NCBI GenBank assembly: GCA_027057985.1
Contig: JALUTJ010000028.1
Coordinates: 1 to 6,633 of the forward strand
Direction of reading: 5' to 3'
From: Chromatiales bacterium
GTDB lineage: Bacteria > Pseudomonadota > Gammaproteobacteria > UBA6429 > Thiohalophilaceae
DNA: 6,633 bases
Shown here: positions 1 through 6,168 of the stretch, in pieces
Layout: every line of letters begins with the position of its first letter
Position numbering within the stretch: the stretch's first letter is position 1
Notes under the pieces: model-generated
Told to the model about the DNA's origin: nothing
The model's input: only the letters and a program-made list of their open reading frames with translations
Databases searched by the model: none
Program-made: the position numbers and the translations under genes

Positions 1-462
1 AAGAAACACAGGAAGTGCACGAATAATATCCTTTTCTCTTTTCTTGCGAGTATCGTTTAACCATATTTCCGGAAAGAAATAGCCCAGCAACAGACCACCA
101 AGCGGCCAGAGAATATTGTATTTCTGTATCACATCCATAATGATGATCGCAATCATCATCTGTAGAAGCGCACTCACAATACGCAGTGCCATATAATCTT
201 CTGCTGTTAACAGGAAGGCTACCCCGGTTTTCTGTAATTTCTTTTCCAGCCGTGTCAATGTGTCGATAGAAAAATTACTGGTAACATAATAGGAAAAGAT
301 TCTCACCAGTGGCCACGCCAGCCTGATAAACAGCGGCAGTGGATCCATATGCTTACGATCATCTTTTGGTATCACGCTATTAAAGAAATAGCCTGAAAGC
401 AGCAGAAAGAAAATGCTGATACCAACAAAAATAGAAACCGAGTAAAGTAAAATTGTATCCAT
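1..462 (-). CDS. tadC: TadC, Tad pilus inner-membrane platform protein (partial, 3' end beyond window)
   Basis: This is the second platform protein of the Tad pilus, expected in the inner membrane paired with TadB above the CpaF motor. The frame opens with ATG at 462 and stays open for 154 codons to the window edge, so only the N-terminal half or so is present. A hydrophobic segment lies at about residues 3-27, and two more at about 91-112 and 116-135. They are followed by PEIWLND (131-137), a basic stretch (TRKKREK) and IIRALPVFL (146-154), which is the usual entry to the cytoplasmic T2SSF (GspF-like) domain. The gene begins 18 bases after the tadB stop, and AGAAGAA upstream gives a weak ribosome site. 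The position after tadB and the N-terminal layout fit TadC well. The T2SSF domain itself is outside the window, so its integrity cannot be judged. Confidence 0.88.
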   Translation of the reverse strand, partial: MDTILLYSVSIFVGISIFFLLLSGYFFNSVIPKDDRKHMDPLPLFIRLAWPLVRIFSYYVTSNFSIDTLTRLEKKLQKTGVAFLLTAEDYMALRIVSALLQMMIAIIIMDVIQKYNILWPLGGLLLGYFFPEIWLNDTRKKREKDIIRALPVFL

Positions 463-480
463 ATTGTGTGATTCTTCTAT

Positions 481-1338
481 TTATACGTCTATCGAGGTAA
501 TTTTTGCAATTGTCATATAACCCAGCACTTCCATGACTACGATAACAGCCAACGTACCCCATCCAGCTGGTGTGGTAAATAGCATCTGCATGGCTTCAGG
601 TTCGATTTTCATCAGCACCAGCGCAAGTAATATTGGCAGGCCGGTCATTACCTTGCCCTGTAGCCTTCCCTGTGAAGTTAGACTGTCGATCTTGCCTTCC
701 ATCGCAGCTTTACGACGCAGGGTATTGGCCAGTTTTTCCATTACTTCAATCAGGTTACCACCTACCTCGCGAGAAATTTTTATTGCTGAGACAACCACGA
801 TAAAATCCGGTATAGGCAGGCGTTTTTCCATGTTCGACAGTGCCGTTTCCATATCCACACCAATTCGGGTCTGCCGTATCAGCAGTTCGAATTCCTGGTT
901 CAGTGGCTTGGGCTGTTCCTTGATCAGCCCTTCAAAAGCCATTTGTAAACTGGCACCCGCCTGCAGGCTACTTGCCATGGCCATCAGAGCCTCGGGTAAC
1001 TGCTGCTCAAACTTTTTAAATCGAGCCTTGCGAATAGCCCGGTAGATAATCCAGGGCAGTGAAATCATTGCAAGAAATGCAACAACCATGGCTATCAGGT
1101 TATGAGATACAAGCCAGACAATCAGTGGCACAATAACGATACCAATAATATTGATAACAAAAAGTCGCTGTGGATCGATAAACATGAACATATCACCAAG
1201 ATTGGTGTTGGCACTCTCGCTGAAAGTAGACTGGTATTCTTTCCAGAACTTGCGGAAGGCCCTTGCGCCGACATAGCCCAGCAGACCAGCTGAAATCGCG
1301 GCCATAATGATAAATGAATAATAATAAAACTGTTCCAT
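481..1338 (-). CDS. tadB: TadB, Tad pilus inner-membrane platform protein
   Basis: This is a platform protein of the Tad pilus, related to GspF/PilC, that should couple the CpaF ATPase to pilin assembly at the inner membrane. The 285-residue length is normal for the family. There is one N-terminal membrane segment (about 8-27) and a pair at about 59-77 and 80-99. The cytoplasmic T2SSF domain starts near FEQQLPEALMAMASSLQAG (110-128) and includes the REVGGNL motif (190-196) and the LTSQGRLQGKVMTGLP stretch (220-235). Two C-terminal membrane segments lie at about 230-247 and 262-280. It follows the cpaF stop by 16 bases, with a weak ACGGAAAA ribosome site, and precedes tadC by 18 bases, in the canonical cpaF-tadB-tadC order. 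Nothing is truncated. Assignment to TadB rather than TadC rests on gene order and length. Confidence 0.95.
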   Translation of the reverse strand: MEQFYYYSFIIMAAISAGLLGYVGARAFRKFWKEYQSTFSESANTNLGDMFMFIDPQRLFVINIIGIVIVPLIVWLVSHNLIAMVVAFLAMISLPWIIYRAIRKARFKKFEQQLPEALMAMASSLQAGASLQMAFEGLIKEQPKPLNQEFELLIRQTRIGVDMETALSNMEKRLPIPDFIVVVSAIKISREVGGNLIEVMEKLANTLRRKAAMEGKIDSLTSQGRLQGKVMTGLPILLALVLMKIEPEAMQMLFTTPAGWGTLAVIVVMEVLGYMTIAKITSIDV

Positions 1339-1354
1339 ACTGTTTTTCCGTAAT

Positions 1355-3010
1355 CTAGTTATTCTGGAAAATACTCATATCAACATCAAGCCCGCGCCGC
1401 CGTAGCTGTTCATAGAACTCTGGAACCTGCCCCGTTGCCCTGAATTCACCCACAATTTTTCCTTCATCGTCATAACCTTTTTGTTCAAAACGGAAGATAT
1501 CCTGCATCTGGATAACCCCGGACTCCATGCCGGTTACTTCGGTAATATAGGTGATTTTACGGCTACCATCCGGGAAACGGCTCTGCTGTACGATAATATC
1601 GATGGCCGAGGCAATCTGTTCACGAATTGCAGCAATTGGCAGATCCATCCCCGCCATTAATACCATTACTTCCATTCGTGACAACATATCACGGGGTGAG
1701 TTGGCATGCGCAGTAGTCAGTGAACCCTCGTGGCCGGTATTCATGGCCTGCAACATATCGAGTGCCTCGGCACCACGACACTCACCAACAACGATACGAT
1801 CTGGACGCATCCGCAGACAGTTTTTAACCAGGTCACGAATCGTTATCTGGCCAGTGCCTTCAATATTAGGTGGACGCGATTCCAGTGTGACAAGATGAGG
1901 TTGCTGTAACTGCAATTCCGCCGCATCTTCAACCGTAATGACCCGCTCACCCTTTGGAATATAGTTCGACAGCACGTTCAGCAGGGTTGTTTTACCAGAA
2001 CCGGTACCACCAGAAATGACCACGTTCTGCTTGTTTTCTACTACGGTTTTTAGAAAACGCATCATGTCAGGGCTGATTGCACCAAAATTGACGATATCCT
2101 GATCTGATAATTTTTTAGATGAAAACTTACGAATAGTGATACACGGACCACGCAGAGCAAGCGGCGGAATAATTGCGTTTACCCGCGATCCATCCTTGAG
2201 ACGCGCATCCACCATGGGTGAGCTTTCATCGATGCGCCTGCCCAGTGGTGAAATAATCCGTTCAATGGTAGACATAACTGCATCATGGTCACTATAGATA
2301 ACATTACTGTGTTCGAGCTTACCGTTTCGTTCAATATAAATATCATCATAAGCATTAACCATAATCTCGGTAATACTCTCATCGGCCAGTAATTCTTCCA
2401 GCGCACCGAGACCTATTGTCTCGTTCAATACATCCTTCGCCAGTAATGACCGTTCTATATGTGAAGGCAGGCCATCCTCGATACCATCGATAATCTCATC
2501 GATCATGGCTTTTACATTTTTACGGAGTTCTTCTTCACTCCACTTGCCAATATCGGTGCGACTCAGATCCATATAGCTCAGTAGTTCCTGATGCACATAA
2601 CTACGCCACATCAGCAACTCATCTCGTAGAATTTTCTTTACATCGCGTATCTCCTGGGTGCTATTGATTTCGCTTTTTTCCAGCTTACGGCGTTTTTTAT
2701 CCTGCTCAACAAATTCACTATCATCAAAAATAATCTTGTAATTTGCAATAGAAACAACATCATCACTACCAAGCGGCCCGTAACGTTCACTTATCTTTTT
2801 GTCATTAACAAAAACACCCGCACCATTACTTTTATCCTCGATGTAGATCCCGTCTTTTTGCTGTTGTACCTCAGCATGAACCGGGGCAATACTCCAGCCT
2901 CGCAATTGCACCAGGTTATCCCTGTCCTTACCAACGGTACAGCGACTCAGCACACAACGCAGGTTGTTTACCTCAACGTCATTGCTTGTTTTTATATTGA
3001 TATTAAACAT
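1355..3010 (-). CDS. cpaF: FHA-domain-fused CpaF/TadA secretion ATPase of the Tad pilus
   Basis: This is the hexameric motor ATPase expected to drive Tad pilus assembly on the cytoplasmic face of TadB/TadC. The C-terminal two thirds (about 165-545) is a typical CpaF. It has an N-terminal domain with LLADESITEIMVN (207-219), Walker A GGTGSGKT (334-341), the acidic box VITVEDAAEL (357-366), the Walker B region RIVVGE (405-410) and the His box TGHEGSLTTAHAN (425-437). All look intact. Residues about 15-97 form an FHA-like domain: VGKDRDN (26-32), RGW (37-39), VHAEV (44-48), a D-x-S (59-61) and VFVND (66-70). FHA domains usually bind phosphothreonine, but the standard GR is GK here and the SRxH signature is reduced to APVH. 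A charged, probably helical linker (about 100-165) joins the parts. At 551 residues it is about 80-100 longer than many plain CpaF proteins, as the FHA addition explains. It starts 11 bases after the secretin stop, with a GGGG ribosome site. Confidence 0.95.
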   Translation of the reverse strand: MFNINIKTSNDVEVNNLRCVLSRCTVGKDRDNLVQLRGWSIAPVHAEVQQQKDGIYIEDKSNGAGVFVNDKKISERYGPLGSDDVVSIANYKIIFDDSEFVEQDKKRRKLEKSEINSTQEIRDVKKILRDELLMWRSYVHQELLSYMDLSRTDIGKWSEEELRKNVKAMIDEIIDGIEDGLPSHIERSLLAKDVLNETIGLGALEELLADESITEIMVNAYDDIYIERNGKLEHSNVIYSDHDAVMSTIERIISPLGRRIDESSPMVDARLKDGSRVNAIIPPLALRGPCITIRKFSSKKLSDQDIVNFGAISPDMMRFLKTVVENKQNVVISGGTGSGKTTLLNVLSNYIPKGERVITVEDAAELQLQQPHLVTLESRPPNIEGTGQITIRDLVKNCLRMRPDRIVVGECRGAEALDMLQAMNTGHEGSLTTAHANSPRDMLSRMEVMVLMAGMDLPIAAIREQIASAIDIIVQQSRFPDGSRKITYITEVTGMESGVIQMQDIFRFEQKGYDDEGKIVGEFRATGQVPEFYEQLRRRGLDVDMSIFQNN

Positions 3011-3021
3011 GCGAAGCCCCG

Positions 3022-4476
3022 TTACTCAACAATCTCATTACTGACTTTGGTCGCTACCGGTTCATCACTTTGTGACTGTATATCATTTTCACCTTCACTT
3101 TTATCTTCTAAAAGGCCGGCATTGGCTGAGTCTTCGTCCATCCAGTCTTCCAGCTCAACCGCTTCACGGAACTGGCGGATCATATTCTTATGCTGAGCAA
3201 TACCTTCACGATTGATACGTGAGTCTGCCGAAACTACTTTTGGTGTTACAAAAATGACCAGCTCGGTTTTCTTGTCAACAGTCTTTTTGCTGCGAAATAA
3301 TGCACCCAGTAAAGGAATATTACGCAGGTACTTGACCCCGGTAACATCCTTACTCAGGGAAGAATTCATCAGCCCCGAGATGACGATTGTTTCACTGTCT
3401 TTCATGCTCAGATCGGCCTGTGCCTTACGACTGAGGAAGCCTGGAATCCCCTGCACTGCAGTTGACGGATCCGGGGCACTGAGTTCAGTTTCCACCCTTG
3501 CTGTGATATTGCCACGATCATCAGCAACCGGCTTTATTTTTAGCTTGATACCATAATCCTTGAATTCAACACTGGTTCCATTCTGACTGGTCGAAGGTAG
3601 AGGAATCTGGCCACCTGCCAGGAATTCGGCTTCTCCCCCGCTGCGGGCGATCAATGTAGGTGATGCCAGAACAAGCGCATCACCATTACTTTGTAACAGG
3701 TTCAGCTTGGAAGTCATCGCTGTAACCAGGCCAAAAAAACCAAATGGTTTAATACCGCCCAGTGTACCTGCCGTAGAGGTGAATGTGCCGGCTACAGGAT
3801 CGATATAATTCATACCCGGAGCACCGACAAAACCGGTAATCGGGCCATTGATCGATGTTTGCCAGTTAATCCCTACTTTCTGCAATGCATTACTGCTGAA
3901 TTCGGTGATCTGCACTTTCATATGAATCATCTTGTCATGGAAACTTGCAACGGTTTCACGAGCGAGCACCAGCACATTAGGATAGTATTTTTTAATCACC
4001 TTGAGTTTGGCTGCATCAGCAGGGCCGACATCACCATCGATAACAATCCGTCCGCCTACGGTACGTACGCTAAGACTGCTTGCATCACGTAGCAGGGATC
4101 GGATTTCACTTTCCGCTGTTCTTGGGTTGGATTCTGCAACCTTTATTTTCAGTTCCCGCTCCCAGCCTTTCTTGCCCCAGATATGGGCAATGGTTTCACC
4201 AGCTTTTTCTGCCAGAATAATAAGCTGGCCTTTACGGGTAATCGAAGTACTGATGATCTTGCCGTTACCGACGGCAACCCGCTCGATTTCACCAATTCGC
4301 AGCACCCTGACCTGTCCTTTGTACAGGTTGAGTGTCTGGTTACGGATAACCCTGCTTTTCGCTTCAGCCGTCACCGGCAGAATAATCTGAAAGGTCAATA
4401 TCAGGGTAAAGAATACACTTAATCGCTTCATCGCAATTTCTCTTTTTTTATCTGAGTTATCTGTTTTAATCATCAT
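3022..4476 (-). CDS. cpaC: CpaC/RcpA, Tad pilus outer-membrane secretin
   Basis: This is the secretin that forms the outer-membrane channel for the Tad fibre. A signal peptide is clear: MKRLSVFFTLILTF begins at residue 16 and a TAEA-K cleavage site falls near residue 39. The pilus-type N-terminal domain follows (about 45-113, including GKIISTSITRKGQLIILAEK), then a BON-like domain (about 120-175, with VRTVGGRIVIDGDV). The secretin domain runs from about 185 to 416, with VQITEFSSNALQKVGINW, a conserved ALVLASPTLIARSGGEAEFLAGG, GFLSRKA, VISGL and VKYLRNIPLLGALFRS, ending TELVIFVTPKVV. Beyond it lies an acidic, probably disordered tail (about 440-484). The ATG at 4476 overlaps the cpaB TGA by four bases (ATGA) and has an AAGGTG ribosome site 8 bases upstream. 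An alternative ATG at 4431 (residue 16) would give a shorter, more classical leader but has only AGAG upstream. The longer start is preferred, not proven. Confidence 0.95.
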   Translation of the reverse strand: MMIKTDNSDKKREIAMKRLSVFFTLILTFQIILPVTAEAKSRVIRNQTLNLYKGQVRVLRIGEIERVAVGNGKIISTSITRKGQLIILAEKAGETIAHIWGKKGWERELKIKVAESNPRTAESEIRSLLRDASSLSVRTVGGRIVIDGDVGPADAAKLKVIKKYYPNVLVLARETVASFHDKMIHMKVQITEFSSNALQKVGINWQTSINGPITGFVGAPGMNYIDPVAGTFTSTAGTLGGIKPFGFFGLVTAMTSKLNLLQSNGDALVLASPTLIARSGGEAEFLAGGQIPLPSTSQNGTSVEFKDYGIKLKIKPVADDRGNITARVETELSAPDPSTAVQGIPGFLSRKAQADLSMKDSETIVISGLMNSSLSKDVTGVKYLRNIPLLGALFRSKKTVDKKTELVIFVTPKVVSADSRINREGIAQHKNMIRQFREAVELEDWMDEDSANAGLLEDKSEGENDIQSQSDEPVATKVSNEIVE

Positions 4477-5933
4477 TCGACTGGCACCTTGTTAACAACG
4501 GCAACACCATCTTTACTATTACCTCCAACGAGATAGTCAACCAGCAGTGCCTCGGTTGTTCCTGTAGCTGCTCCGGTACCAGCTGCCCTGAACTGTTTCA
4601 CAATTTCTTCGCTAACTTTTTCTTTTGACACCGTACCGAGAGATTTACCGCTGTTGCTGACAACCGTGCCATCTTCGTTGACCTTGCCAATTACTTTGCC
4701 GCTGCTATCAACAACCTTGCCATTGACGACACGGCCTATGATTTTACCATCCTTATCACGCACGACTTCAACCTTATCAACGATCTGTTCACTGACGGTG
4801 CCCATGTCTTCACCAGTATTACTTACCACAGAACCATCCTTATTGACCTTGCCAATCACGTTTCCGTTCTCATCGACTACCTTACCATCAACGATCTTGC
4901 CAATCACATTGCCATTTTTATCGCGAACGACTTTTTCGGTTATGACTTTTTCATTACTGGCTGAACCAATTATTTCACCATTGGTGTTTACAACGGTGCC
5001 ATCGGTATTTACCTTGCCGATAACGTTACCTTTTTCATCGACAACGCGACCATTGACGACCTTACCAATAATCTTTCCGTTCTTGTCTCGAACCACACGA
5101 GTACTGGTATTCACTTTCTGTGACAGTTTCTGTGCCAGCGCCAGAATTTCAGTCGGACGCACACTCCTGAAGATAAAGTTATTGTCATTACGATTTCGCA
5201 GTGATGCCGTAATACGGCCTGCGGTACTGGAAGCAAAAACCAGCGGCGCTTCTTCTGCCTTGACATTAATCGTCAGGGTGTTGAAGTTGCGCGTCTGTTG
5301 TCGATAGGACACCACCATGGCCGCCTGAACTTTTGGATCCAGCTTACGTCCGGTAGCCAGCACCTCGACATTCTGCAGCAATGGGAATACCATATCTCCT
5401 TCCCCGCTACCACCTGCCAGATTTGCTGGTAATGTGACATAAAGATCAACATGGTTACCCGGTTCAATCATATTCTCGATTGAAGAAAGCTGGTCAACCG
5501 GTATGGTGATGGCCCGGCGACCTTCTACCACGACATCAGAAAAATCACGACGTTGATCGCCGGTAACATGACTCCAGAGCAATGGCCTTCCCTTTGCCAG
5601 TGATTCAAGCAGGCGACGCCCTTTAACGACCTGAAACTTACCTGGACGCACCGCGTGACGGTGAACATACATGGCTGGAATCTTGCGTACTGCAAGATTG
5701 GTTTTATTCAGTACCGATCCTGCAGGCAGGTTACGCTTGGCAACGATCACCCTGACCATCCTGTCACTGGACTGCTGATAGGCTTCACGTAGTGCTTCTT
5801 CTCGGATCTTAAGGTATTGCATAGCAAGAAATGCTGCCAGTATTCCCAGTCCGATGGCAATCACCAGCAAACGTAGGGCCCGGTTGGCACGCAATACCGC
5901 GAGGAATGATTTAATCTGGTTTATCTGGCTCAT
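4473..5933 (-). CDS. cpaB: CpaB/RcpC, Tad pilus assembly protein with an internal 3 x 55-residue repeat array
   Basis: This is the inner-membrane-anchored periplasmic protein of the Tad system, thought to work with the secretin. A single membrane anchor lies at about residues 20-41. A SAF domain (about 60-123) is shown by VRVIVAKRNLPAGSVL and KGRPLLWSHV. An RcpC domain (about 133-255) includes RRAITIPVDQLSSIENMIEPG, HVDLYVTLP and LQNVEVLATG. Residues 280-444 are three tandem 55-residue repeats rich in the pattern D-x-N-G-x-I-G-K-V, and the end (461-486) carries LLVDYLVGG. From memory, ordinary CpaB proteins are about 260-350 residues, so this one at 486 is long and the repeats account for most of the excess. 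The ATG at 5933 follows the pilin stop by 35 bases and has only a weak AAGAAGAAAG ribosome site. The stop overlaps the secretin start, suggesting translational coupling. The CpaB identity is firm; the role of the repeats is unknown. Confidence 0.93.
   Translation of the reverse strand: MSQINQIKSFLAVLRANRALRLLVIAIGLGILAAFLAMQYLKIREEALREAYQQSSDRMVRVIVAKRNLPAGSVLNKTNLAVRKIPAMYVHRHAVRPGKFQVVKGRRLLESLAKGRPLLWSHVTGDQRRDFSDVVVEGRRAITIPVDQLSSIENMIEPGNHVDLYVTLPANLAGGSGEGDMVFPLLQNVEVLATGRKLDPKVQAAMVVSYRQQTRNFNTLTINVKAEEAPLVFASSTAGRITASLRNRNDNNFIFRSVRPTEILALAQKLSQKVNTSTRVVRDKNGKIIGKVVNGRVVDEKGNVIGKVNTDGTVVNTNGEIIGSASNEKVITEKVVRDKNGNVIGKIVDGKVVDENGNVIGKVNKDGSVVSNTGEDMGTVSEQIVDKVEVVRDKDGKIIGRVVNGKVVDSSGKVIGKVNEDGTVVSNSGKSLGTVSKEKVSEEIVKQFRAAGTGAATGTTEALLVDYLVGGNSKDGVAVVNKVPVE
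4485..4490 (-). promoter_or_regulatory. Ribosome binding site inside the end of cpaB that supports the longer secretin start
   Basis: AAGGTG on the minus strand lies within the last codons of cpaB, 8 bases before the ATG at 4476. It favours that start over the internal ATG at 4431, which has only AGAG upstream. With the ATGA overlap, it points to translational coupling of cpaB and cpaC. Confidence 0.55.
4602..5096 (-). repeat. Three in-frame 165-base tandem repeats coding CpaB residues 280-444
   Basis: Unit 1 is 4932-5096, unit 2 is 4767-4931 and unit 3 is 4602-4766. Each is exactly 165 bases (55 codons). At protein level, units 1 and 2 match at about 33 of 55 positions by eye, and units 2 and 3 also at about 33. 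The bases have diverged further at third positions, so this is an old duplication kept under protein-level constraint and not a recent expansion. Every unit begins VVRDK and contains three shorter sub-units of 16, 17 and 22 residues. Each sub-unit has a turn (DKNG, DENG, NTNG) followed by IIG or VIG and, in most, KV. The regular strand-turn pattern suggests beta structure, but that is inference. Confidence 0.93.
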
Positions 5934-5968
5934 ATTAATCTTTCTTCTTTTTAATGTTAAAAATATTT
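5934..5968 (-). other. 35-base AT-rich gap between the prepilin and cpaB genes with short inverted repeats
   Basis: This is the longest intergenic gap in the window. It holds a TTTTTAA-CA-TTAAAAA inverted repeat (5948-5963). This overlaps a perfect 12-base palindrome AAAAATATTTTT (5959-5970) that runs into the pilin stop codon. No GC-rich stem followed by a T-run is present, so it is not a standard intrinsic terminator. It could be an RNA processing or stability element separating pilin from assembly genes, or simply AT-rich spacer. Confidence 0.4.
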
Positions 5969-6157
5969 TTACTCTTCTTTATCCGGTATTTCTGCCACCG
6001 AGATGGTGTAGGAATAACCTTCATAGGAACCTTTCATAGCCTGGTGTAATGCCTTAACGACATCACCACCGGTATACAGAGCAGCAATAATGGCAGATGT
6101 CACTATGATATATTCCACCATTGACTGCCCACGCTGTTTTTCTGTAAACCTTCTCAT
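5969..6157 (-). CDS. Short Flp-like type IVb prepilin or minor pilin
   Basis: This encodes a 62-residue prepilin candidate for the Tad pilus. A basic leader of ten residues ends in glycine (KQRG), and the sequence QSMVEY follows. That places Glu at +5 and Tyr at +6 of the predicted mature protein, which is the hallmark of Flp pilins cut by a TadV/CpaA-type peptidase. A rather short hydrophobic stretch (about 16-29, IIVTSAIIAALY) follows, then a soluble part with an aromatic cluster GSYEGYSYT (43-51) and an acidic end PDKEE. The mature length would be 52 residues. It sits directly before cpaB, where flp genes commonly lie. AGGA overlaps the stop of the upstream gene and lies 7 bases before the ATG. 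The short hydrophobic core leaves open whether it is the major fibre subunit or a minor or priming pilin, so no gene symbol is given. Confidence 0.8.
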   Translation of the reverse strand: MRRFTEKQRGQSMVEYIIVTSAIIAALYTGGDVVKALHQAMKGSYEGYSYTISVAEIPDKEE

Positions 6158-6164
6158 TTCCTTT

Positions 6165-6168
6165 TCCT
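6165..6168 (-). promoter_or_regulatory. Ribosome binding site of the prepilin gene, overlapping the upstream stop
   Basis: AGGA on the minus strand lies 7 bases before the pilin ATG and shares bases with the TAG stop of the upstream gene. The whole leader reads TAGGAAAAGGAAATG, the most purine-rich site in the window, which fits a strongly translated small protein. The overlap suggests coupled translation with the upstream gene. Confidence 0.65.

Noticed and set aside
533..1045. A 170-codon open frame on the plus strand
   Set aside because: It is antisense to the well-supported tadB and shows no family features. It opens only because of the codon composition of tadB.
2179..2406. A 75-codon minus-strand open frame within cpaF
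   Set aside because: It is an out-of-frame shadow inside intact conserved CpaF coding sequence, with Met- and Trp-rich composition unlike a real protein.
4001..4422. Overlapping plus-strand open frames opposite the secretin N-terminal region
   Set aside because: Both are antisense to conserved secretin sequence and neither shows domain-like features.
4602..5096. Calcium-binding EF-hand or dockerin loops in the CpaB repeats
   Set aside because: The DKNG, DENG and NKDG turns resemble parts of a D-x-D-x-D-G loop, but the full set of ligands and the following helix or conserved Glu are missing. The turns are better explained as beta turns.
4602..5096. Recent slippage-type expansion of the 165-base repeats
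   Set aside because: The units differ at many third positions and at about 40 percent of residues, so they are old. Recent recombination would leave near-identical copies.
4654..5307. A 217-codon open frame on the plus strand
   Set aside because: It lies antisense to the cpaB repeats and its Thr/Leu/Pro-rich translation simply mirrors the repetitive Val/Gly/Lys/Asp codons. It has no recognisable domain, and the minus-strand frame is clearly CpaB.
5934..5968. An intrinsic terminator after the pilin gene
   Set aside because: The stems are short and pure A/T with almost no loop, and no GC-rich hairpin with a T-run is present on the transcribed strand.
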